Of a stretch of 16,076 nt of DNA, positions 1-6,282 are shown one piece after another. Source of the stretch: Elstera sp044372965. Its GTDB lineage: Bacteria; Pseudomonadota; Alphaproteobacteria; Elsterales; Elsteraceae. The notes beneath the pieces are model-generated. The model was not told the origin of the DNA, made no database searches, and was given only the letters and a program-made list of their open reading frames with translations. Within the stretch, counting starts at the first letter, position 1. Each line of letters opens with the position of its first letter. Both the position numbers and the translations under genes were made by a program. The stretch spans positions 1 to 16,076 of the forward strand of contig NZ_JBILQX010000071.1 in NCBI RefSeq assembly GCF_044372965.1, written 5' to 3'.

Positions 1-459
1 CGCTTGACCCTTAGCGAAGCCAAGGGCCTGCCGACGGACGATCCCGCCGTTCAGGCCCATATCGCCCGGCTTGTCGCCGCTGACGCGCTCGTCGTCGTTC
101 ACCCCAATTGGTGGGGCGGCCCGCCCGCCCTGCTGAAAGGCTGGATCGATCGGGTTTTTGCCCCCGGCGCGGCCTATGATTTCGAGAAAAAGATCGACGA
201 AGGCGGCTTACCAATCCCGCTGCTGCGCACCCGCGCCGCCCTGATCGTCAATACCAGCAATACCGCCGCGGACCGCGAGCAGGACGTCTTCGGCGACCCT
301 CTGGAGCGCATGTGGCGCGACTGCCTCCTCTCCTACTGCGGTGTTCGACGGACCGACCGTTGGGTTTTGCGCATTATCGCCAATAGCACGCCCGAACAGC
401 GCGCCCTCTGGCTGGAGGAAGCAGAGAACCGGGCCGGGCGGCTGATTGAAACGCTCTAA
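1..459 (+). CDS. NAD(P)H-dependent flavin oxidoreductase (flavodoxin-2 / NQO-like), 5'-truncated
   Basis: This is the 3' part of a gene cut by the left edge of the window; the frame is open from base 1 and stops with TAA at 457-459. The visible roughly 150 residues match the C-terminal two thirds of the flavodoxin-like fold of the NQO/KefF/MdaB group, which transfer hydride from NAD(P)H through FMN or FAD to quinones or other acceptors. The signature is the HPNWWGGPPALLKGWIDRVF stretch (about residues 33-52 of the visible part), which in this family lines the flavin ring and dimer interface, followed by GAAYDF. The N-terminal phosphate-binding loop and true start lie outside the window. The substrate cannot be told. 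A MarR-type regulator follows on the same strand after about 110 bases, a common neighbour for such reductases, but control of one by the other is only a guess. Confidence 0.85.
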   Translation, partial: RLTLSEAKGLPTDDPAVQAHIARLVAADALVVVHPNWWGGPPALLKGWIDRVFAPGAAYDFEKKIDEGGLPIPLLRTRAALIVNTSNTAADREQDVFGDPLERMWRDCLLSYCGVRRTDRWVLRIIANSTPEQRALWLEEAENRAGRLIETL

Positions 460-469
460 CCCCACCCAC

Positions 470-487
470 GAGAAAGCCATATTTCTC
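470..487 (+). other. Short inverted repeat downstream of the oxidoreductase
   Basis: GAGAAA (470-475) and TTTCTC (482-487) form a 6-bp stem around a 6-base loop, 10 bases after the stop of the oxidoreductase gene. There is no T-run after it, so it is not a standard intrinsic terminator. It could be a weak terminator or an operator half-site for the MarR-type protein encoded next; the sequence alone does not decide. Confidence 0.3.
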
Positions 488-571
488 AGGATCACAAATC
501 ATCTTGCTTTAAGCCGTGTCATACCGCAGCTTGATTTGGTTGCGTAACGATTGGCGGCGAGTGCGACCAGA

Positions 572-940
572 ATGGCCGAGGCACGGGAACCGATGAAAAC
601 CGCGATGGCGCTCGATATGTGGCGCCTGACGACGGTGGAAGGCGTGCGGCGCGAGTCGCCGGACCTCACCGCGCGGCAAATGGCGGTGATGCTCACCGTT
701 TACCTTACCCCTGCCCCCCATACGGTGCGGGGGCTCGCTGCCGAACTCAATATCTCCAAACCCGCCATTACCCGCGCCCTCGACCGGCTCTCGCAACTGG
801 GCCTTGCCAAACGCAAGGTGGACCAGACCGACCGCCGCTCCATTCTGGTTCAGCGCACGGTGAAGGGCTCGGTCTATCTCACCGAGTTCGGCGAGATTGT
901 GACCAATACCCTTCGCACGCTGCAACTCGGCGGGGACTAA
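572..940 (+). CDS. MarR-family winged helix-turn-helix transcriptional regulator
   Basis: This encodes a small (about 122 aa) cytoplasmic DNA-binding protein of the MarR type. The winged-helix core is clear: LTARQMAVMLTVYL leads into the HTVRGLAAELNISKPAITRA recognition-helix region, then LDRLSQLGLAKRKVDQTDRR, the typical MarR wing with its DxxDRR motif. It is short for the family (about 140-150 aa): the N- and C-terminal dimerisation helices are abbreviated, and it ends 25-30 residues after the wing. The start is uncertain. The frame allows TTG at 551, ATG at 572, ATG at 593 or ATG at 605, and none has a strong Shine-Dalgarno; 593 has a modest GGGA just upstream. I use 572 as the first ATG. 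The stop at 938-940 lies 3 bases from the stop of the convergent chemoreceptor gene, with no terminator between. Ligand and targets are unknown. Confidence 0.82.
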   Translation: MAEAREPMKTAMALDMWRLTTVEGVRRESPDLTARQMAVMLTVYLTPAPHTVRGLAAELNISKPAITRALDRLSQLGLAKRKVDQTDRRSILVQRTVKGSVYLTEFGEIVTNTLRTLQLGGD

Positions 941-943
941 CCG

Positions 944-2191
944 CTAAACCGCCCGGATCCGCGCAATAAACCGATCCACCTCGTTCATCAGATGCGAGCT
1001 TTCGCGGGTGAGGCCCGAGGTTGCGTTGAGCACCTGCGCCGCGCTAGACCCGGCCTGCCCCGCCGCTTGGGAGACGCCTGCAATGGTACGGCTAACGTCT
1101 TCGGTGGAACGGGCGGCTTCTTGCACGTTCCGGGTAATTTCCCGCGTTGCCGCCGACTGCTGTTCAACGGCAGCCGCGATGCCGCTGGAAATATCGTTGA
1201 TGCGCAGAATGGTAGCGGCAATGCCTTGGATCGATTCCGCCGCGCCGCGCGTTGCGGTTTGAATGGCTTCAGCCTGCTCGGCAATATCCTCGGTCGCTTT
1301 GGAGGTTTGTGTTGCCAGCGATTTGATTTCGGAGGCAACCACGGCAAAGCCGCGCCCAGCATCCCCCGCCCGCGCCGCTTCAATGGTGGCGTTCAGGGCA
1401 AGAAGATTTGTTTGTGCCGCGATCTCATTAATGAGATGAACGACATCATTAATCCGCTGTGCGGCCGACACCATGCTCGTCACCGATTCAGTCGTGCGGT
1501 GCGCGTCATGGGCGGCGGAACTGGCGATGGCGGCCGATTGCGTCACCTGACGGCCAATCTCGCCAATCGAGGCCGCCAGTTCTTCGGAGGCAGAGGCCAC
1601 CGTTTGCACCGAATGGGCCGCTTGATCGGTGGCTGAACTTACCATCTGCGATTGACGCGAGGTTTGTTCGGACAGGGCCGCCATTTCCCGCGCGGTGCCA
1701 TTCAGCCCGTCGGCAGCACTTCCCACGGTGCGGCAGACGCCACGCACCGAACTTTCGAAACCATCGGCGAGTTCGGTCAACAGGCGGCGCTTTTCGGCCT
1801 CGGCCTTGCTGGCGGTTTCGAGCTTTTCAGCATCCATCCGCTGAATTCGGATGATATTCTCGCGGAAAATCTCAGCAGCGCGCAGCACATCGCCGATTTC
1901 ATCGCGGCGACGCACCATCGGGATGGCGGTATTCACGTCGCCCGCAGCCAAGCCACGCAGGGCGGCAATCGCGGCGCGCAACGGATTGCCGATGCCAAAA
2001 CGCGCAATCACCAGCCCCTGAAAACAGCCAAACACGATACAGACGATGGTGATGACCAGCAGCCGATCCGACGCCGCAGGCGAGGCAGCAGCCTCGATCC
2101 CGACAAGCCCGACGATCAGCGTTAGCACCGCTTGAACAGCGATCAACGTCAGCTGTTTCCAAAACAGCCGGGTGTCCCCTAACAGGCTCAT
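944..2191 (-). CDS. Methyl-accepting chemotaxis protein A (no periplasmic sensor domain)
   Basis: This 415-residue chemoreceptor would pass signals to a CheA-CheW complex. Two hydrophobic helices (about residues 14-34 and 44-64) are joined by a loop of only about 9 residues, so there is no periplasmic ligand-binding domain. A HAMP linker follows (about 65-118, with the GNPLRA start and the DEIG motif near 97-100). A long coiled-coil signalling domain covers about 150-410, and its highly conserved tip is at about 254-288 (INEIAAQTNLLALNATIEAA, then RAGDAGRGFAVVASE). There is no CheR/CheB-binding pentapeptide at the C-terminus, which ends RIRAV. The ATG start at 2191 has a good ribosome site on the minus strand (GGGAGGG, about 7 bases upstream). 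A sigma-70-like promoter lies upstream. It is nearly colinear with the gene at 2434-3675, so the two are tandem paralogues. Its input may come from the membrane, the HAMP region or a partner protein. Confidence 0.95.
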   Translation of the reverse strand: MSLLGDTRLFWKQLTLIAVQAVLTLIVGLVGIEAAASPAASDRLLVITIVCIVFGCFQGLVIARFGIGNPLRAAIAALRGLAAGDVNTAIPMVRRRDEIGDVLRAAEIFRENIIRIQRMDAEKLETASKAEAEKRRLLTELADGFESSVRGVCRTVGSAADGLNGTAREMAALSEQTSRQSQMVSSATDQAAHSVQTVASASEELAASIGEIGRQVTQSAAIASSAAHDAHRTTESVTSMVSAAQRINDVVHLINEIAAQTNLLALNATIEAARAGDAGRGFAVVASEIKSLATQTSKATEDIAEQAEAIQTATRGAAESIQGIAATILRINDISSGIAAAVEQQSAATREITRNVQEAARSTEDVSRTIAGVSQAAGQAGSSAAQVLNATSGLTRESSHLMNEVDRFIARIRAV

Positions 2192-2240
2192 ATTTGTTCC
2201 CTCCCCAGGGAGTCCTCTTTTTAAGGATTTATTAGGCAGA

Positions 2241-2269
2241 ACTATTAATCAACTTTTACGGGCTGTCAA
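2241..2269 (-). promoter_or_regulatory. Candidate sigma-70-type promoter for chemoreceptor A
   Basis: Read on the minus strand, a perfect -35 hexamer TTGACA (2264-2269) is followed after 17 bases by AATAGT (2241-2246), which matches 4 of 6 positions of TATAAT. This would start transcription near 2234, leaving a leader of about 40 bases before the ATG at 2191. The promoter suggests that A can be expressed independently of B. Confidence 0.55.
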
Positions 2270-2348
2270 TAACGTCATTCAGTTTACGTGAACGGAACCC
2301 AGAACCTTCTTGATTTATAAAGGGAATTCGATGTTGAAGGGTCGCAGA

Positions 2349-2392
2349 GCCTGTCCTATTGCGCGAAAAACACGCCATCGCGTAAGACAGGC
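2349..2392 (-). other. Imperfect hairpin downstream of chemoreceptor B
   Basis: GCCTGTC (2349-2355) pairs with GACAGGC (2386-2392), and an inner CGCGA (2362-2366) pairs with TCGCG (2378-2382). It starts about 40 bases beyond the stop of chemoreceptor B. On the minus strand it is not followed by a T-run, so it is at best a weak or Rho-assisted 3' end, or an RNA-stabilising structure. Confidence 0.4.
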
Positions 2393-2433
2393 CCCCCTAT
2401 TAGTGATGCGCGCGCAGCGGGGCTGGCCGGGCG

Positions 2434-3675
2434 TTATACCGACCGGATTCGGTCAATAAACTGATCGACTTCCCGCATTAAACGGGCGGACTCATCGGTC
2501 AGTCCGGAGGTTGCCGATAATACCTCGGCCGCGCTCATTCCCGTTTGGCTGGCCGCTTTCGACATATCGACGAGGGTTAACCCCACCGCGCCCGTTGCCC
2601 GCGCCGCCTCCTGCACATTTCGCGCAATCTCGGTCGTTGCTGTCGATTGCTGATCGACCGCCTTGGCAATTCCGCCCGAAATATCGTTGATTTGCAGAAT
2701 CGTATCCGTAATCCCAGCGATCGCGGTCGCGGTCGATCGCGTTGCCGCCTGAATCGCTTCGGCTTGTTCCGAAATCTCCTCGGTTGCTTTCGCAGTTTGC
2801 GCCGCCAGCGATTTAATTTCGGATGCAACAACGGCAAATCCTCGCCCCGCTTCCCCAGCGCGCGCAGCCTCGATCGTCGCATTCAAAGCAAGAAGATTGG
2901 TTTGGGCGGCGATTTCGTTAATAAGGTGGACGACCTCATTAATTTTCTGAGCCGCCGTCACCATTCCTTCGACTGAACCGGAGGTTTGCCGGGCATCCTG
3001 GGCAGCCACGCGGGCGATAGCGGCGGATTGTGCGACTTGCCGTCCAATTTCGGCAATCGAGGCCGACAATTCGTCCGAGGAGAGCGCAGCCGTCTCTACC
3101 GCCTGATTCGCCTGCTTGGTTGCGCTGATGACCGCAAAAGACTGCCCCGAGGTTTGCTCGGACATGCTGGCCATTTCCTGCGCGGTGCCTTTTAAACCGC
3201 CTGCGGCTTGGCCGACCGAATAGCACACGCCGCGCACAGATTTTTCGAAATCCAGGGCGAGATCGGCCAAAATGCGCCGCTTCTCGGCCTCAACCTCGCC
3301 CTTATGCGTTTCCTCCGTCAGGCGCTGATTTTCCGTGAGATTATGGCGGAAAATCTCGGCAACCCGCAGAATAGTACCAATTTCATCCTTTCGCTCGGTC
3401 ATCGGAATCGCGGTTGCAAGATCGCCGCTGGCCAACAGGGCCAGAGCCGATGAGGCTTTGCGGAGCGGATTACCGATCCCGAAACGCGCAATGGTGGTTC
3501 CGATGATTGTCCCGACGAGCACAGACCCGGCCGTCACCCATAATAAAATTGTAGAACTAGACGATGATTCTACTAATACTACCCCCAGCACCCCAACCAT
3601 CAAAGTGAGAAGCCCTTGAATGAAGATCATTGTGGCTTGCTTGGTAAACAGGCGGGCATCTGCAAGAAAGTTCAT
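2434..3675 (-). CDS. Methyl-accepting chemotaxis protein B (no periplasmic sensor domain)
   Basis: This is a 413-residue chemoreceptor and a tandem paralogue of A. The open frame extends up to 3789, but I place the start at the ATG at 3675. That gives MNFLADARLF, matching MSLLGDTRLF of the paralogue, and there is a CGGAGAC ribosome site 7-8 bases upstream; the 38 extra residues would be Cys/His-rich and unlike any receptor N-terminus. Two membrane helices (about 12-33 and 43-63) flank a short Ser-rich loop (VESSSSST). A HAMP linker beginning at GNPLRK and a cytoplasmic signalling domain with the invariant tip (INEIAAQTNLLALNATIEAA) follow. It ends RIRSV, with no pentapeptide tether. The membrane and loop codons (about 3540-3600) are AT-richer than the rest. 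It has its own 138-base upstream region, so it is probably transcribed separately from xerC. Confidence 0.94.
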   Translation of the reverse strand: MNFLADARLFTKQATMIFIQGLLTLMVGVLGVVLVESSSSSTILLWVTAGSVLVGTIIGTTIARFGIGNPLRKASSALALLASGDLATAIPMTERKDEIGTILRVAEIFRHNLTENQRLTEETHKGEVEAEKRRILADLALDFEKSVRGVCYSVGQAAGGLKGTAQEMASMSEQTSGQSFAVISATKQANQAVETAALSSDELSASIAEIGRQVAQSAAIARVAAQDARQTSGSVEGMVTAAQKINEVVHLINEIAAQTNLLALNATIEAARAGEAGRGFAVVASEIKSLAAQTAKATEEISEQAEAIQAATRSTATAIAGITDTILQINDISGGIAKAVDQQSTATTEIARNVQEAARATGAVGLTLVDMSKAASQTGMSAAEVLSATSGLTDESARLMREVDQFIDRIRSV

Positions 3676-3756
3676 CTTTACGGTCTCCGGGCAGCTTAGG
3701 CAAAATAGAAACAGCTTGAATTTTTTTATTGTTCTGCGTTTGCCATGCGCGTTAGT

Positions 3757-3787
3757 GTGCTGACACATGCAAACGTGCTGCACATGC
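3757..3787. repeat. Short tandem direct repeat upstream of chemoreceptor B
   Basis: GTGCTGACACATGC (3757-3770) recurs as GTGCTGCACATGC (3775-3787). The second copy differs by one missing base and the starts are 18 bases apart. It lies 82-112 bases upstream of the start of chemoreceptor B and 27 bases beyond the end of xerC. Its position suits an activator or repressor site, but no known regulator's motif is recognised. Confidence 0.5.
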
Positions 3788-3813
3788 ACAAATAATACAA
3801 TTTTAACTGAATG

Positions 3814-4770
3814 CTAATTTGGAATGGCGCGGCGGGAGCGCGGGTGCGCGGCACGGTGAACGGCCATCAGCCGCGCAGCATCGACTTCGGTGTAACGCTG
3901 GGTTGTCGACAGCGAGGCGTGCCCCAGCAATTCCTGAATGGCCCGAAGTTCGCCCCCGGAGGCGAGAAGATGCGTCGCGAAACTATGGCGCAGCGCGTGG
4001 GGCGTCGCGGTATCGGGCAGGGCGAGCACCACCCGCAAGCGGCGAATCTGCCGCTGCACTACCCCCGGATTAAGTGGCCCGCCGCGCGCGCCGACGAACA
4101 ATGGCCCCTCGGGGGGCAACGGGAACGGGCAGGCGGCGAGATAGGCGCGCACGGCGTCCGCAATGATCGGCAGAACCGGCACGATCCGCTCCTTGCCGCC
4201 CTTCCCACGCACCCGGAGAACATCCGACAGGGGGGCTTCGGCACGGGTCAAACCGAGGGCTTCGCCCAGGCGCAAGCCGCAGCCGTAAAGCAAGGTAATC
4301 AGCGCTAAATCCCGGTCGCCCAGCCAAGGCTCGCTGGCGATTTCGGCGATATGGTCGAGACTATCAGCCGCCTCGGCCTCGCTCAGCGCGCGCGGCGCGG
4401 TTTTGGGCAGGCGCGGCGTGCGAATGGCGCTCATCACCGGGTTTTGTACCAGCCCCAAGTGATCGAGCCGCCCGAACAGGCTGCGCAACGCTGAGAGCCC
4501 CCGCGCGAGCGACGCGCGCGAAATCCCGGCTTCGGTGCGGCGGGCGAGAAAGGCGCGAATATCGGTCGGCGTTAGGCTAGCAAGCCCGGACAGGGCCGGA
4601 ATTTCGCCGCGATGCTCCGTGAGAAACAGCAGGAAGGCCGCCAAATCGCGCCCATAGCCATCGAGTGTGTGCTTAGAGGCGCGCTTTTCCGCTCCTAGCC
4701 ACAACATCCAGCCGGTCAGCGCCTCCGCCAAATCGGGCGCGGCGGTGAAAGTAAGCCCAGCGGGCAACAC
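3814..4770 (-). CDS. xerC: Tyrosine recombinase XerC
   Basis: This is a site-specific tyrosine recombinase which, with XerD, resolves chromosome dimers at dif. The 318-residue length is normal. The N-terminal SAM-like core-binding domain covers about residues 12-105 (SKHTLDGYGRDLAAFL is typical). The catalytic domain covers about 125-310 with the full set of active-site residues: Arg167 (GCGLRLGE), Lys190 (VRGKGGKE), His258 and Arg261 (PHALRHSF), His284 (LLGHASL) and nucleophile Tyr293 (TTQRYT), in canonical spacing. The start is a GTG only 6 bases after the DUF484 stop and lacks a clear Shine-Dalgarno, so translation is probably coupled; the next codon, TTG, is an alternative. It is the last gene of the transaldolase-DUF484-xerC operon. 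DUF484-xerC adjacency is common in Proteobacteria and favours XerC over a phage integrase. Confidence 0.93.
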   Translation of the reverse strand: MLPAGLTFTAAPDLAEALTGWMLWLGAEKRASKHTLDGYGRDLAAFLLFLTEHRGEIPALSGLASLTPTDIRAFLARRTEAGISRASLARGLSALRSLFGRLDHLGLVQNPVMSAIRTPRLPKTAPRALSEAEAADSLDHIAEIASEPWLGDRDLALITLLYGCGLRLGEALGLTRAEAPLSDVLRVRGKGGKERIVPVLPIIADAVRAYLAACPFPLPPEGPLFVGARGGPLNPGVVQRQIRRLRVVLALPDTATPHALRHSFATHLLASGGELRAIQELLGHASLSTTQRYTEVDAARLMAVHRAAHPRSRRAIPN

Positions 4771-4776
4771 GCGCGG

Positions 4777-5517
4777 TTACTCGTCGAGATCGAGCCAGGC
4801 GCGGGTAGTGATTTCCACCGTTTCGGCCAAAAAGCCGATGAGTTCCGTGCCCTGGCCCGGATGGAAAATCCCCGGTCGCCGTGCCCCCAAAGCCAGCAAC
4901 GCGGCGGGCGCTTGGCTGGAGACGTGCAGGCGAATGAGCGCGTCCGAGCGCGCAAGGCCCGCCAGTTCCTCGCCATAAATCTCGGGCTCGCCGGAAATAT
5001 CGGCGCGCAACACCACGGCTTCGCTGCCCAGGAGTTGATCGATCATACCAACGGGCAGAATCCGCACATTACTATTGGCTGCAACCGTGCCTTCGCCGCT
5101 GGCTTCGAGGCAGAAACCCACGGCGTCCACATCGAGCAGGCTAGCAAGCTCGTCGGTCAGCACCGTGATGAAATCTTCAAAACTGCGCGCGCCGATAAGG
5201 GCGATAATCGCCGCATGCACCCGGCCTTGGCTCACGAGATTATTGCGGCTAGTGGCAATCAGCTTGCGCTGATTAAGCTTCAGGCGGCTGATGTCCGAGC
5301 GCAGTTTTTGGACGATGAACTGCTGAAGATCAACAACCCCCTCGCCCATCGCGCGCACGGGCGGGATCAGAACCCCGGCAATATCGGGGTGCCGCACCAG
5401 AAAATCGGGATTGCGGCGCAGGTAGGTCAGCACCGCAGCATCGGTCAGCGCGTCGGCTTTCACCTTCGCCACCGCTTCCCCCTGCCGTCCGGTCTGATCC
5501 ACGCTGCGCTCGTCCAT
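4777..5517 (-). CDS. DUF484 family protein (GAF-like)
   Basis: This 246-residue cytoplasmic protein of the DUF484 family has no established biochemical function. The hallmark N-terminal segment (about residues 29-50, YLRRNPDFLVRHPDIAGVL) and the following VVDLQQFIVQKLR (61-73) lead into a short charged helix and then a GAF-like alpha/beta domain (about 100-240) with FEDFITVLTDELASLLDVDAV near its beginning. There is no signal peptide or membrane helix. The ATG at 5517 has a GGGAG ribosome site about 8 bases upstream. It starts 15 bases after the transaldolase stop and ends 6 bases before xerC, so the three genes form one transcription unit. Members of this family are often encoded immediately upstream of xerC, which hints at a shared role in chromosome maintenance, but this is association only. 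Confidence 0.9.
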   Translation of the reverse strand: MDERSVDQTGRQGEAVAKVKADALTDAAVLTYLRRNPDFLVRHPDIAGVLIPPVRAMGEGVVDLQQFIVQKLRSDISRLKLNQRKLIATSRNNLVSQGRVHAAIIALIGARSFEDFITVLTDELASLLDVDAVGFCLEASGEGTVAANSNVRILPVGMIDQLLGSEAVVLRADISGEPEIYGEELAGLARSDALIRLHVSSQAPAALLALGARRPGIFHPGQGTELIGFLAETVEITTRAWLDLDE

Positions 5518-5532
5518 TCCCTTGCTCCCGAC

Positions 5533-6189
5533 CTAAAGGATCGATTGGCCCGTTGCGGCCCAATCTTTCAAGAAGGTCTCAAGGCCGCGCTCGGTCAGCG
5601 GGTGCTTGTAGAGCATCCACAGCAGCGAGGGCGGCAAGGTCGAAACATCGGCCCCCATCTTGGCGGCTTCGATGATATGGGTCGGATTGCGTACCGAGGC
5701 GACCAGCACTTCGGTGGTGAAATTCGGATAGGCCGAATAAATCTCGATGATTTCGGCAATCAGGCCCATGCCGTCGTGGCCGATATCATCCAAGCGCCCG
5801 ACGAAGGGGGAAATGAAGGTCGCGCCCGCTTTGGCCGCCAGCAGCGCTTGCGCCGGGGAGAAGCAGAGGGTGACGTTGGTTTGAATGCCCTTATCCGACA
5901 AATGCTTGCAGGTCTTGAGCCCATCGACGGTCAGCGGCAGCTTGACGGTGACGTTCTTGGCGATGGCGGCGAGGTGCAGACCTTCCTTCAGCATCGTCTC
6001 GAAATCGGTCGCGGCCACTTCCGCCGAAACCGGGCCTTCGACGATTTCGCAGATTTCGGCGATAACATCCGTGAACTTACGGCCGGTTTTCGCTACCAAG
6101 GAGGGATTGGTAGTCACGCCGTCCACCAGCCCGGTGGGCACCAGGGCTTTAATTTCCGCAACGTCGGCCGTGTCGATAAAGAACTTCAT
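5533..6189 (-). CDS. tal: Small transaldolase (transaldolase / fructose-6-phosphate aldolase family)
   Basis: This 218-residue class I aldolase belongs to the short transaldolase subfamily, which moves dihydroxyacetone units in the non-oxidative pentose phosphate pathway. Conserved features are Asp6 in the first strand (FFIDTADV), the TTNPSLV motif (26-32), the Schiff-base Lys83 (VTVKLP) and the ISPFVGRLDD motif (126-135). The residue at the position that separates the two activities is Phe129, as in true transaldolases. Fructose-6-phosphate aldolases carry Tyr there, so transaldolase activity is the more likely. The ATG at 6189 is preceded by GGGAAGAAG. It is the first gene of a minus-strand operon with the DUF484 protein and xerC and is divergent from priA. 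The symbol is by family. Confidence 0.92.
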   Translation of the reverse strand: MKFFIDTADVAEIKALVPTGLVDGVTTNPSLVAKTGRKFTDVIAEICEIVEGPVSAEVAATDFETMLKEGLHLAAIAKNVTVKLPLTVDGLKTCKHLSDKGIQTNVTLCFSPAQALLAAKAGATFISPFVGRLDDIGHDGMGLIAEIIEIYSAYPNFTTEVLVASVRNPTHIIEAAKMGADVSTLPPSLLWMLYKHPLTERGLETFLKDWAATGQSIL

Positions 6190-6282
6190 CCTGATGCTTC
6201 TTCCCTTAGCCTTGGCGGACTGCCCGCCCGAAGTTTTCGCCCCAGGCCCCGCCTGGGATGTATCACAGCGCGACTTTAGCCG
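6190..6282. promoter_or_regulatory. Divergent promoter region between transaldolase and priA, with hairpin
   Basis: These 93 bases must carry the promoters of both the transaldolase operon (minus) and priA (plus). A perfect 7-bp inverted repeat, CCCAGGC (6241-6247) and GCCTGGG (6251-6257) with a 3-base spacer, sits near the middle. It could be an operator or a cruciform-forming element. I see no convincing -35/-10 pair on either strand. Confidence 0.5.

Larger units (their letters stand above)
2192..2433. promoter_or_regulatory. Intergenic region between the tandem chemoreceptor genes
   Basis: This 242-base stretch holds no gene. It contains the ribosome site and a candidate promoter for chemoreceptor A, and an imperfect hairpin nearer the end of chemoreceptor B. 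The part at 2218-2335 is distinctly more AT-rich than the flanking genes, as expected of a promoter region. Confidence 0.6.

Noticed and set aside
944..3675. Whether the two chemoreceptors could be an assembly duplication
   Set aside because: The copies are colinear but clearly diverged at protein and DNA level, with different intergenic regions, so they are genuine old paralogues.
3676..3789. N-terminal extension of chemoreceptor B by 38 residues
   Set aside because: The extension is rich in Cys, His and Lys, includes the direct-repeat region, and has no counterpart in the tandem paralogue. The ATG at 3675 has a proper ribosome site.
4861..6279. Open plus-strand frame of 472 codons
   Set aside because: It runs antisense across the DUF484 and transaldolase genes, both of which have clear family motifs. 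The frame is open only because of GC-rich codon bias, and the translation has no recognisable domain.
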